Assembly: GCA_019188255.1 (NCBI GenBank)
Contig: JAETXT010000008.1
Location: forward strand, 2,976,001-3,040,000
Length of the DNA stretch: 64,000 bases
Source of the DNA: Verticillium longisporum
Taxonomy: Eukaryota > Ascomycota > Sordariomycetes > Glomerellales > Plectosphaerellaceae
Reading direction: 5' to 3'
Under the pieces are notes generated by a model. The model did no database searches and was not told the origin of the DNA. It was given only the letters and a program-made list of their open reading frames with translations. The position numbers and the translations under genes are program-made. Position 1 is the stretch's first letter; every line of letters begins with the position of its first letter. Below are positions 9,326-20,890 of the stretch, piece by piece.

Positions 9326-12316
9326 TTAGGCATCCTCGACCTGCACTTGGAGGCTAGCACCGCGTGGGTGAAGCTGGGCCTTGCGATCCTCCTCGGCTGT
9401 CTCGCCAACGGCGCTCGCGTTCGTGCTGGGCGGGCTGCTGCTCTGAGGACTGTTAGGCTCCATCGTCAGAACGGGTGTGGGGGCTGACGAATCAACCTGC
9501 AGAGCCGGTGTGTTCTGTCCAGACATCGCCTTGCTACTGCCTGGACGGGGAGGAGCGGGGGAAGAAGCGGCGAAGATCAGGCGGTCGATCGCAGCGATCT
9601 GGCGGCCAGTGCTGGTCTTCTTGAGGGCGATGAACTGGGGCTTCATTTCCTCGATAAAGGCTTCGCGATCGGCACCATCAAGCTGGTTGAGAAGCTTCTG
9701 GATAACATAGTTGCCATACTGATCCTTCATCATCAGCTGGAGGGGGCTGGTGCCATCAGGCCCCATGGTAGTAAGTTGCTCGCGGATCGACTTGCGCTCC
9801 TCGGGTGAGCCATGTTCGATACACTTCTCAACAACGTTGGACGCAAACTTGTGCTTCGACAGAGTCACCAGCTGTGACGTGACCAGATGAATCATCTTGG
9901 CCCGGTCCTCGGGCTTGCCGTGCTGAATGACATGCTGGGTGACATAGTTGCCGTATTGATCGGTGATCAGGACCTGGGCCGAGTTGTGGAGCTCTGTGAG
10001 AATGACCTCCTTGTCTTGGTCTGTGCCGTACTCTAGCATACGCTGAATGACGCGGCACCCGTACGTGTGCGCGGCGAGCTGGCTGACCTGGCCGCGGAAA
10101 GAATCCATGACAAAGTCGATATACTGACGGGGGACCAGCTCGATGACCTTCTGGACAACGTGGTTACCATTCTGGTCCTTGACAACCTTGACGATATCAG
10201 GCTGGAGCTCGTCGACCAGCTCCGCCTGCTGCTCGACAAGCACGTGCTCAAGAGCCTATTCGAGTTAGTTTGGATGATACCGGGCGACGACAGCGCGAAC
10301 ATACCTTCTGCACTACGCGACAGGCGTACATCTGCATCGACAGATCCACGACCTTGCCCTTCATCTGCGCAGCCAGCACCTTCTTCTGAACCTGGTTGCC
10401 GTGTTCAAAGAACTTCTGGATGACGTAGTTGCCGAACACGTCCTTCATCAGCTGAACGGCGTTGGGCTCGATCTCGCGGAAGATCTGGTCCTTCTCATCG
10501 CTGTTGGCCGTCTCGAGCTTCTGCTGAATGAACCTGGAGCCGTGTTGATCGCCGCTGAACTCAACAACGTGGCCATAGATGTCCTTGAGGTCGTAACGCT
10601 TGTTCGACTTTGAACTCGACCTGAACTCTTCCAAAAGCACACTCCGCACGCCTTTGCCAGAGTCCTGGTCCTTGGCGGGCCGCGCGGGGACGTGTCCCGT
10701 CAGGGGGTAACCCATGGGCAGACCATAGCCGGGAATCATGGGCGCCCGGCCGGCAAAGTCGTACAGGCTGGGTGGGAACTGTGCAGGATACTGGCCCGTG
10801 TAGTACGGTCCAGGGAAGAACGGTTGAGCCTGGGGCTGCATGTAGGGCGCGGGGGTACGCCTCTCAGCGTCGGGTACCATTCTCGGATCCCGGTGGGCGG
10901 CTCGCTGGCTCCAAGGGTCGGTGGGGTGCGGCGAGTACGACTTGGGCACGTTGGCGACACGGTAGGCGGCGGGGGCCGGGGAGTAACGGTCGACAGACGG
11001 GCGCTTGCTGGCCAGATACTGCGTCATGTAGTCGCTGTAGACGTCGGGGGCATGCTGGTTGAAACCACCAAGCCAGGGCTGCGATCCAGGGTTGAGCTGG
11101 AACGACTGCCCGTTGCCGCCGTTGGACAGGACCTGCGACAGCGCCGTGGCATCATCAAGGGTGAGGCCTTTGCTGAACTGGCTCGACAAGTCTGCTTCAT
11201 CCATCCTGCCGTTGGTCATGTAACTTCGGCTGTTGTTGTTGTTGTTGTTGTTGTTGGTACTGTTGCTCTGTGAAGGGAAGGACGAGGAGTGGCCAGGAAT
11301 GGAGGGACGCTGGGCATGAGAGGCAATGGAGTTGCTAGGGGTATGTCCGGAGGGATAGCCAAATGTGTCTCGGAATGCGGGAGGCGAGTGGTGAGACTCC
11401 TCCGAGTGCCTCGAAGGAGGAATGCTGCCATCTCGGGAGGGCGGGGCGCCCACGGCACCCATGGTCATGAAGGTGCGTTCCTGCGAACCGCGCTTCTCGT
11501 GCCTGGCGAAACCGCGCTCAGCCTCGTAGGCGCCAAAGTTGGGACCATAGCTCGAGTTCTCCTTCTCCTCCTCGAGGAACGACTTGGGTCGTCCATTCGC
11601 GAAACGCGCTTGGCCGAACGCACCGTTGGGATTATCGAAGAAGAGGTTGTCGCGTGTACGGGTGGGCGACGTGCTGCCTGACGTCGATCTGGTTTGCGTG
11701 GAGTCAGGGTTCCACGGCCGCGTCGTGGTCCACGCAGAGGTGTCGGCTTGCGAGTCGGGGATGAGAGCACCAGAGCCTGTGGGCAGGGCGTTGTCAGATG
11801 CTACGACGGCGAAGTGTTAGCCCAAGCTACCTTACGCGAGCGATGCGCTCTTCTGCCTGCAGAGAGACCTACCTCGCTTGCTCCCTTGGTAGGCATTCTC
11901 CCAAATGCCCTTTGTCGATGGGCGGAAAGCCGCCATACCCTTGGCGGGGTTGTCGTCGCGTGTGTTGTTCATGTTGAAGTTTCCGAAGCCTCGTGCTCGT
12001 GCCTAGTCAAACGAGCGCAAGCGTCAGTAATCGGGCAATGGATGGCACATGGGCGATGGAGATGCAGAGGCAGAGGCAGAGGCAGCGTTGCGAGGATGGA
12101 AAGTTCAACCTGCGTCAGCGTCGCAGAGGCTTGGGGCTTCCGTGCTGAGCCAGCGAATCAAGCCTTTGAATCGCTGGTGCGCTAGGGATCGGTCTTGTGG
12201 GCGCGCGGCCTCGGACGACCTTACGCCCCTCTCCTCCCTCTGCTCCATCCTCCCTTTCCAGTTGTAGACTGTCGCTCGCTTAAGGGGGCCCATGTTTGAC
12301 TTACCGCGGTTGTCAT
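9326..12316 (-). CDS. Pumilio-family (PUF) RNA-binding protein, 855 aa
   Basis: Four exons: 12316-12305 (only Met-Thr-Thr-Ala), 12002-11873, 11800-10305 and 10255-9326. All junctions are GT-AG and in phase. Residues 1-440 are disordered, rich in Ser, Pro, Asn and Gly, with an Asn run encoded by a TTG microsatellite at 11231-11256. The Pumilio homology domain covers about 445-760 with eight visible repeats: [56 protein letters not shown] and [11 protein letters not shown] proteins bind 3' untranslated regions and repress translation or speed mRNA decay. The base-contact residues (SR/Q, NY/Q, CR/Q, NH/Q, CR/Q, NY/Q, SN/E, NY/Q) match the classical Pumilio set, which reads UGUAUAUA-like sites. 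The first intron is long (302 nt) and follows a 12-nt coding exon. Upstream lies an unusually long gene-free region that may hold a long leader. Confidence 0.93.
11231..11256. repeat. TTG microsatellite encoding poly-Asn in the PUF gene
   Basis: About eight TTG units on the plus strand, read as AAC/AAT codons on the minus strand. They produce an Asn run in the disordered N-terminal half of the PUF protein. Confidence 0.9.
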
Positions 12317-12956
12317 TATGTTGCGTTACTTTGAAGGGCGGGAGAATCGAATCACTCTATCGTTGAAAGTTACGCTGGTCTAGCCAGCTGGGCAAAGACT
12401 TTTTGTCCTAAGTGGAATTGCGATGTACGTGCGTCTCTCGGGGGCGTGCTCTGCGACAGCAAATGTGGGCTTCGAGAGTCAAAAATAAGGGCAACCTGCG
12501 CCTAGGTAGTGTTTGGTCGTCGTCGTCGTGGTGAACGGCGTCGGTCTATTATATACGCTCTTGTTGTCTGCGCTTGTAGCAGAAGAGCGAAAGTAAATTA
12601 ATACGTGCGTCAAGTCACCTCTTTTCGTTCTAGAGTGGCAAAGACCGGTGGCTGTCAGCTAGGTACGGGCCCTGGGGGCTGGAAATCCGTGAGGGTGCAA
12701 CGATGCTGTGTGTGTGTGCGCGTGTATGTGTGTGTGGTTTCGGAGATGTGAAGAGACGGGCGGACAGAGACGAGACGAAGTGATCACAAGGGGGGGTGGG
12801 GGGCAAGAGTATGGGGCGAGATCTGGTTCTAGTACCAGAACTCGTGGTCCTCTGTGCAGGCTCGGCTGGCGATGCTCGAGGTTGATTGAGGGCGACCAGG
12901 GGGGGTTGTGGAGGACAGAAGAAACAGACTACCTAGGAACAGGGGAGTATGGTGGA

Positions 12957-12975
12957 TGAGGAGGAGGAGGAGGAG
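12957..12975. repeat. GAG/GGA microsatellite
   Basis: A run of GAG triplets in the spacer upstream of the PUF gene. It reads as CTC on the PUF strand, so it adds to pyrimidine-rich sequence in the possible PUF leader. Confidence 0.85.
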
Positions 12976-13231
12976 AAGTAGTAGGCGCGAGCAGCGAGCA
13001 CAGGGCAAGACAGGATGAGGGTTGTTCGAAGCGCGCTGGGGTTGGTGGTGGTGCATGAAGCGACACCAGATGAATTGAATCGCCCCCGATTTTCAGAGTG
13101 CTGCGTTCTTGAAAGCTTGCTTCTGGGTGCTGGCAGGGTGGAGATGGGGGGCGGTACGCAATCGTAAACCTCAAGGGTGTTTGTTGGGTTGGTGAAGGAA
13201 TGCTTGTGACCCACGATGAAAAGGCAGAAGC

Positions 13232-13248
13232 AAAAAAAAAAAAAAAAA
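13232..13248. repeat. Poly-A tract (17 nt)
   Basis: Seventeen A on the plus strand (poly-T on the PUF strand). I see no retroposed gene next to it, so it looks like a simple homopolymer rather than a retroelement tail. Confidence 0.9.
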
Positions 13249-13811
13249 GTACCAGACACGACGGTATTCGAGCCCCAAAACTCCCTTTTCCGTCGAGATC
13301 CTTCGACTCCTTACTTCTCCTGGCTGTGACGCAGTATGGTCGATCTGCAGTTCGAGGACGGGCAAGCCGTCTTCCGTGGGACAGGGGTGCGCAAAAACGA
13401 GTGCGCAAAAACGACTCGACAGTGGCTGATACCCGTGTGGTTGTCTCCGCAGCTAGAAACTGGGCCGCGAAAAATAGGTATCGTTCTCGCGCAAGATACT
13501 CGGTTGAGGCTCAGGATGGAACACCACACTGAGTGATGAATTGCCTGGTACTTGGAAAGGCTTCCAGCAGACTACGAGGAACTGCGTGTCGTCGTGTCTT
13601 GCTGTCGAAAGAGCGGAGAGCCTGCTTGATACAGGAAAAGAACTAGGATCAGGGGAGATGGATGTCCAGGGAGGTCCGTCAATGGGCGCGGTCCGCTGGT
13701 AAACGAGATCCAGTGATGTAGGGCTAGCTGGCAATTCAGCTGACGTGCAGCTTGACTTGCTGACTTGGTCGACGGTCTGGTAGCGTGGAGGCACACTACA
13801 CGTGCAGACAC

Positions 13812-13863
13812 GATGATGATGATGATGATGATGCTCTTCCTGCTGCTGCTGCTGCTGCTGCTA
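13812..13863. repeat. GAT and CTG microsatellites in tandem
   Basis: About seven GAT units (13812-13833) are followed after six bases by about eight CTG units (13840-13863). They lie outside any supported gene, upstream of PUF. Confidence 0.9.
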
Positions 13864-16163
13864 CTCAAGCCAACTCCTCGTCTTCTCGTTGACGCCTGGG
13901 TTCTTCTCGCCCAAACACAGGAGTGCAGATCAAGGGGGGCCGTTGTTGGAGGGCCTGGCCCAGGGGGTCGCAGCACGGCGGGGACGATAAGTGGATGACT
14001 GTCACGGGTGGGGGGAGGGCTGGCTGGCTTGGGGGCTTCGGAATTAATTAAGGTGCTGGTTAGTGTTGACAGGGACCCAGAAAAGCCAAGAGATGGGAAC
14101 TGGATACTGCCAAGACGGTAGGGTGCTCGTGTCGCGGTGTAGGTAGGGTTTGTTTCCCAGCCACGGTTCGCAAGGGAGGGCAAGAGAGGCGTTCGTGTTT
14201 CGGAAGCTTCGAGCCTGATGGCGTGCAGAAGAATGGAAACCTGGCGAAGGGAATATCTGGCGTGCGTTGTCGAGCGGAGGGGCGGGTAGTTCCTTTACTG
14301 ATAACTTCCAAGTGATGGACGTGTGTCCCGTGTCGTCGATCGATCTTGATTAGGCTTGTGATGTTCGGCGCGGCGCAGCTTCGTCCGGTGCCGTGGAGGA
14401 ATATGATTTCAAGAAAATTTATAGAGTCGGTCGACTCGTGTGTAGTAGATGCAGATCTGCAGAAGCTTTGTTCGTGGATGCAGCTATGTCGTGCTGTGCG
14501 GATGCCAATGCTTTGGGTCAAGCCCCAAGAAATGGGCTTCTTCGACGTCGATGTGTACAGAGCAAGGGAACGTACAGTACGTTGAGGGACGAGTCGATCG
14601 AGTACGAAACCCAGACCCCTTTGTGTGTTCTAGATGGTCGATATGTGAGGCGCGAGCAAAGTACGGATGGCAGAAATAGCGGCAGCGGCGATGCTGAATA
14701 CACTTTTCTCGCCCGAGACTTGTGAGGATGAGCAGCAACTCGGTGGGAAATGGCCGGGCTAGGGACAGAATGGCAGAAACGTGCAGCGCTGGTAACGAGG
14801 CAAGCAACTTTTTGTACTTCAGCAACGTCCAATTGTCGGGCTGTTGTCTGTCTTTCGGTCTTTCGGTCTTTCGGTCTGTGACTTTGTCGTCTCGGCTTGT
14901 GTCACCTGCAACAGAGGGCGCAGGCGTGAGAGTACAGAAGGTCCGGATTGTCGATTATATGGCAAACCAAGCAACAACGCAGGTACTTAGATACTGTACT
15001 TGTACTGTATGTGCGGTATATGAACAGAAAAGATGGCCGACGCGTTGTCGTGTGTACTTGAGGGTGATGATCTAGACGGATGGATGGATGGTGCAACGTT
15101 GACCAAAAGGCGTATCGACCAGCGCAGTTTTGTATTGGCGAAGGGGAACGAACTGAACTCGACCTGGGCTTGGAAGGGTGCCATGGCAGATGAGGCCCAC
15201 AAGGGACATGCCAGAGGGAACAATATCGAGGGACGTGACGGGTCCAGACGGCTAGCACTTGGACGAGACTATCGACATCGTCCTAGTCGAGGGTCTCTCC
15301 TCACAAGGCACCTTGTCCACCGCAACAGATTACTCAGGTACCATGTATGTATGCCCTTGACCGACCTCGACTCGGCTACCTTACGGATGACAACCAATGC
15401 ACGGTACTTTCCCCCAAAGCTGTCTGCCTGTCGCCCCTCTCTCTGTTTGTGCCGCTGGGAGTGAGCACTGGATACCTAGGAAGGTACCAAGACAGAGCGC
15501 GCCGTCGTCGAGGCACAGATTCCCTCCCCAGGGAGGATGAGGTCGAGGGCGACTTGGGCCCAGTGGAACCCGTGCAGGCAAAGACAACAAACAGGCATAG
15601 CAAAAGGCATGGTCGACCACATTTGGATCCTCTTCCCCCCCTTGAGCAGCGACTATTTCCCCTCCTCAACCAAGGGGTGGCCCTCAGGCTTCGGCCAATA
15701 CCCAGACGGGGAAACGCGGGAGGCCCAAGTTGGAATGCTGTAATGTCGTGTCTGCGTCGCGCTTGCGCGCTACCATTCTTGGTGTGCGCTGTTTGGTGTT
15801 TGACGCATGAAATGATTGCCAGCGGCGACGCCTGTCGTTTGGTCATCGCTGGTGTTGGTGCTCAAGTCTTGGTACCTGAAGTACCGTAGCTCCAAGAGCC
15901 CGTCAACGTCCAGCTCCTCTAACTAACTGTCTGGTCTGATCGTAAACTGGATGATGAGATGGTAACGCCAGGGTCCAAATGGCCCCAAAATCCTGACTAC
16001 CAGCCTGTAGCCCCAGGGCCCCGCTCCAGGGGTCGTGCACGCCCCCAACCCCCTAACCGCTCGCCCTCAGCGGCCTTTGGTGGAGGTGCCCAACACCAAC
16101 ATCACCCTTCGATGCTACTGCTTGCCTGGGGTGGAAGGTACCCGTCCTTAAGGTACCCAAGGC

Positions 16164-16183
16164 ACCTAGGTAGGTACCTACCT
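16164..16183. repeat. TAGGTACC-type intergenic motif, palindromic copy
   Basis: A near-perfect palindromic string built from ACCTAGG and TAGGTACCTA. It lies in a wider cluster that includes ggtacc at about 16137 and 16152. It is the clearest copy of the motif that recurs in the spacers of this window. Confidence 0.75.
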
Positions 16184-19100
16184 GTAGGCAACGAAAGAAC
16201 TATGCAGTAGGCTCGCCACCCTTTCATGCTCCCTTCTTTTCCCCTGCTGTGCCCCGTTATCTGCGTGCCTCAACTCCGCAGTCGGCAGCATGTACATGTA
16301 GCAACAGCACCAAATCTGCGTGTACATGTAGTAGATAAAGTCTGCCAACAAGCGATTCGGGCAACCTGTCATCGCCTCGCCCACTGCTAGACCATCACAC
16401 GACTTGTGTCAAAGATTGAACCCCAGATCCAATCTTCCTTGCAAGGCCCGACTTCTTCCCGCACGCGTGCGCCCCCCCATCAGCTCCCCCGCTCTGCAAA
16501 CCTCCTCCTCTGGTCCAACCCCGGACAGGCCCACTGGGGGGACGTTGTTCCAGTGTTTCAGCTTCCCGACGCCGCGTTGCCTGCTTTGCAACGAACGGTC
16601 TTTTAGGATGGGGGGTCAAGAAGCACGTCAGCCCTCGCCCTCTGGCAACTGGGATCATCGCCAATGGCTGGCTCGTGCCGCCGAACGCAGAACACACTGC
16701 ACGTGGCCGACTGGGCTCCCCATCCATCCATCAAACGAGCATAAAACGACCGTTTGTAAAACGCTTCACGGATGGCTGACAGGATATGCCCAGCACAAAG
16801 CTCATCTTAGCCTAGGCCATATCGTGTTTGCTTTCTGCCTGCGCTTTCGACGGCCATGGCAGCTCAGTCCTGTTGCTTTGCTGCCCGTGCTGCCCGTGTT
16901 CACCGTCAGTCCTTATTGAGACGCGGGTACGAGACATCTCCAGGTTTGAAAGTCGGCGGTACTACGCATGAAAACCTGCACGACCTCAGGAAGCTCCAAT
17001 CAATCTTGTCACCACTCGCTTTGGCGGTCTCGGCCAGCAGCGACGGTGTTCCCGCCGTACATTCGCGCCAAACAGAGCCCTTGATCCGCAAGCCTTGTTT
17101 TCATCGGCGGGAGGAGGAGGAGGAGGAGGGAGAAGAAAAGGAGAAGGTGGGTTGTCGTCGTCCACGAGCCAAATAACCCACTTTGGGCAGTCTTCCTGTT
17201 GCGACTTCATACAATCGGACAGCACCATCGTCCTGCGAGCGCTATGACGAAAATTCTCAATGCATACAGAAGGACACGGCGATATTGCCAAACTGAGTTC
17301 GTACGTGATATTGGCATACCTCTCTCTATTATGACTAGGAAGCAGCCAGCAAAGTGGGTTCCATGCGGATACGCCCTGTACCAAGCGATCAAGGTGTCAG
17401 TCAGGCTTTTGGGGAGGACACGTTGGGTCCCGTCCGACGAGGTCAAATGCCCACATACGTAGGTTTGTGTAGTAGATAGTTAAGGTTCGCCCGCGCAGGG
17501 TGAACAAAGGCAACCACCAGTACGTGCAGGCAGAGGCGTCAGAGGCATTGGTCTCAGTCACAAAAAAATTTTCGCGATGCTGTGGTACACTGAGCCATCA
17601 GTTTGCCAATAGCGTCCCTTGCGAAGTTCACCGCCTGTTGTAGGTCTTCAAGAAATATGAATCGCTGGACAGAAGCGTAGACAATGAAAAGCCACCTGCT
17701 TATTCGGTGGCGCAATAGGGCGAACATTGATACGTGAAGATTTCTCTCAAAATGGTGGGCCTGTTGAGTGTCGCGCCTCGCAGTGTTCGCCTCGATTCTT
17801 GGTGACAGGCCAACAAAGCTTTGGCAGAGGGGCGACGGCTGCATAGAACCCCACCCCTCTGGTAGCTTCGAACTGCGGATGCGGGACCTTGAGAGGCAGA
17901 ACACTTCCGAGGTCATTCTTGAAGTCGTCGAGCGGTTTGTGGACGCTGTGATGCAGCCACCACATCATCTTACCAGCCGCGTACTTCGGGTGCGTGTGGC
18001 GTGGGATGGGTTGCGGTGAGCTCCACGGCAGCAAACGGTCGGATGTCATGGGCGAGACGCCGGAACGACTACGGCGCAAAGCCCAAGCGGGCACGGCGTC
18101 TTGCCAGTCACGATGAACGCGAAGCGCCGTCATGCTTCCTTTCCTGTTGCTTGTGTGCACAGCCGTACCCATCGCCTACACGTACCAAAGGCAAGGTAGG
18201 TACTGTTCCTAGGTACCTATGGTAGGTGGGCAAAGTAAGGTAGGGGCCCGGAATGAATGCTTCATGCTGATGCCTTGCCGTTATCGATATCGATGACTGA
18301 CGATGTAGATGGGTCGTCATTTGAATGCCTTGTCATCTCGTGCTTTGGATCACCGCGGACAGTGCAGTGAAGGAGGAAGATCGACGAGCAAGAAAGGGGT
18401 TGATGGAGGCGGTGAAATGCCGGACTTTGGACGGACAGTTTGATGAGGCTCCATCGCGCCATCATCGGTTTTGCCCAGCAATCCTGCTCTGATCGAGGCC
18501 TAGACATTCCGTGAGAGCGAGCAAGGCGCCGCTGAGGCCAGTGCACTGCCGCACAGCACGCAGGCCAACAACCCACAGGCCACCTGTTGCAGGGCATTCA
18601 TCAGCGAGCTTATCTGACAGGCCAATAGACGACTGGCGTTTCGACCTCAGTGCCCCTCACCTCTCCACCAGCTCGAGGCTCGAGGCCCGTTGATTGGGTA
18701 CTTAGTCGAAATTGCAAACGCTCGCGCAAGCCTGTACCCTCGAATCCGAAGGCACCTTGTTCCCGCCCTGGTCGCCTGGCAAGCCTGGGTCATCACTGGC
18801 CCACCAAAGAGTCCAGGCTCTTTGTGCCCTGTGGCCAATGAGAGGGCTCTCGCGCCTTCTTCCCCTGCATCCCGTTGCCCAGCTTGGCTTCCAGAGCAGG
18901 CGCAGGTCATTTCCCCTGACCCCGGCCCACCTCCACTGATGTCCACCTTCCCTGTACCGTGATTGCCTCGTTGCTCCTTCTTCTTTCTGCTTATCCCCAG
19001 CACCCTTTCCCTTCGCTCCCTTCGCTTCCTCTCCTCTCCTCCCGTCGCTCTTTACCATCGCCGTCGATTGTCGCTGTCGTCGTTGTCGTCGTCGTCGAAG

Positions 19101-19672
19101 TCGCATCCTCGACAGTATCACCTGGTGTCTTTTGGGTTCATCCCTCGCCATTCCCTAATAACCCCCCCTTCCAACCTCTTGGATTTTCGACTTCACTCTT
19201 TTAGTCGATTTCCGTCCCTTCTTTCCAGCCCACCCCAGCCTCTGCACGACTCGAGAAACACGTACATATTTCTCGTCGATTAATGCCGGCCCATCCCTTA
19301 CGTATGTCCGCCCCTTACTATCGACAAGACATTGCTCTGTACAGAGGGCAGGTGGGCAGGTCACCCTATTTCTGGAGGAGGCTATTTTTCGACATTGGAA
19401 CGAGATGCTCGATATTCAGTGCCAGCCTCGACGCTTGAAGCCATTCCCGACCTGCCCAGCGCCCCGTCCAGAGTCGTCATGGCGCCACGACGATGCTAAC
19501 TGTTGCATGTCCAGACACCAGCCTTTTTTGATAATTGTCTAATTCACTCCTTCAACGACAAAAACTATCTTGAACCACTCCGCCAAGGAAACCCACACTT
19601 CAACTGTATACACAGTTGATACCCCGCTCCTTCTCACGACAAACAACACACACTGAACACACACGACTTACG

Positions 19673-20239
19673 ATGCCTTCTATTCACAACCTCAAAGTCC
19701 GCAGCCTCATTGGCGAGCGCGAGGATCAGGACGTCGCCATCGGCGCTGGCGACAATGTCCTTGATTACATGATCATTGTCCTTGGACTCGTCTTCGTTGG
19801 CCTGCTCCTGGCCATGGTCCTCTTCATTATCCGCAGGAAACGGCAATCAATGGCCCGCGCCGAGATGCTCCCTGACTACCACGAAGTCAAGGGTGCGCGC
19901 AACCACCAGAATCTCACCATTAAGACGACACAGAACGGTCGCTCCTCCGTGCTCGTTATCAGCAAGGACGGCCAGCCCATGCTGTCAAACCCCAACTCAC
20001 CCCCTTACTCTCCCGACAACGTTCCCGAGATTCACATCACTTTCCCTGATGAGCAGGACGAGGCCGGCCAGCGCAAGAACGGTCGCGTACTTGTCGTCCG
20101 CGTCGGTGACGGCGGCGTTGTCGGCCTGGAGCCCGTTCGCGAAGAGCAGCTGCCTGCCTACGAGAAGGAGAACAAGTCGCAGTTTTACTCCATTGATATG
20201 GATCAGATCGGCGGCTTGAAGGAGAAGGAGTACCGCTGA
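19673..20239 (+). CDS. Small single-pass membrane protein, unknown function
   Basis: One exon, 188 aa. The start at 19673 is chosen over the in-frame Met at 19616 because it directly follows a pyrimidine/A-rich leader and gives a short N-terminus before the membrane segment. Residues 1-30 are acidic and polar. Residues about 32-53 form one strong membrane helix (YMIIVLGLVFVGLLLAMVLFII). RRKR follows directly, so the basic stop-transfer suggests a cytosolic C-terminal tail of about 130 residues. The tail contains Pro/Ser-rich SPPYSP and LPAYEKE motifs that could bind WW domains or ubiquitin ligases. There is no cleavable signal peptide. I do not recognise a named family. The composition and codon use look like a genuine, well-expressed gene. 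It has its own promoter after the long upstream spacer. Confidence 0.8.
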   Translation: MPSIHNLKVRSLIGEREDQDVAIGAGDNVLDYMIIVLGLVFVGLLLAMVLFIIRRKRQSMARAEMLPDYHEVKGARNHQNLTIKTTQNGRSSVLVISKDGQPMLSNPNSPPYSPDNVPEIHITFPDEQDEAGQRKNGRVLVVRVGDGGVVGLEPVREEQLPAYEKENKSQFYSIDMDQIGGLKEKEYR

Positions 20240-20890
20240 ACCCTAAGCGGTCTACTCTACTCCTAACAGAGATCAACCGACCAAACCTGCACAAAGCCCA
20301 ATTCTCTCTGCGTTCTCCACCCTCGGCATGGCGTTTGATTCCAACGACACGTACAAAAGGCTCTCTTACATATATACCCTCTTCGCCCACGACTTGCACA
20401 AACACATAGCCTTTCTCTCTACTTACTAGCCCTGCACGACGACGACGGAGTTACATCACGTGCGGCGCGAGCGAGATTCACAGGGGCTGTTCAATCCAGG
20501 CATGGGACGCGGCGCCTCGACCACGTATATATCTGCATGGCCGCCTCCCCTTTGTTCACGATTTTCTTCTCTGGGTATTTTCATCCAGCACTGGAGACAG
20601 TGATGATGGGTGTGGGGCCGCATGTTGGGCTGTAGAATACTTGTACATTCTCGTGCTGTATAATTACCTCAACAATTGACTGTGCTTCGGCTTCTCTGCT
20701 TTGTTGGTATTTGCTTTTACGGCAAATGCTCGGTTCCGTGTTGACGACTCTTTGCTGCCTCTGTGGATGTTACAGTGGGCGCCAAATACCACGATCACAT
20801 GTACGGTTTGAGCACTTGTTGCAGGTTATCCTGACTGACACTGACGGCACTAGATATTTTTCACAGTATCAAGATCTCCACGTCACGCGA
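20240..20890. other. Convergent 3' region
   Basis: The stretch lies between two converging genes. The first part, with tatata near 20365 and TGTATAAT near 20660, is probably the 3' untranslated region of the small membrane-protein gene. I see no further gene. Confidence 0.6.

Larger units (their letters stand above)
12317..19672. other. 7.3 kb gene-free spacer between divergent genes
   Basis: The spacer separates the PUF start (minus strand) from the small membrane-protein start (plus strand). I found no conserved protein frame. Frames of 100-200 codons are low complexity and mostly translate microsatellites. Contents include a TG/GC-type run (12706-12737), a GAG run (12957-12975), 17 A (13232-13248), GAT and CTG runs (13812-13863), and two clusters of the TAGGTACC motif (16164-16183, 18208-18219). 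The 600 bases before 19673 are pyrimidine-rich on the plus strand, typical of a fungal promoter or leader. The half next to the PUF gene probably includes its long 5' leader. An unannotated non-coding RNA cannot be excluded. Confidence 0.6.

Noticed and set aside
13232..13248. Poly-A tract as a retroelement tail
   Set aside because: No target-site duplication or reverse-transcriptase-like frame is next to it.
13572..14183. 203-codon frame on the minus strand upstream of PUF
   Set aside because: It consists largely of translated GAT and CTG microsatellites (Ile and Ser runs), with no domain. More likely leader or spacer.
15347..15889. 180-codon plus-strand frame and its opposite-strand partner
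   Set aside because: Both strands are open in the same stretch, the composition is unlike the real genes nearby, and no family is recognisable.
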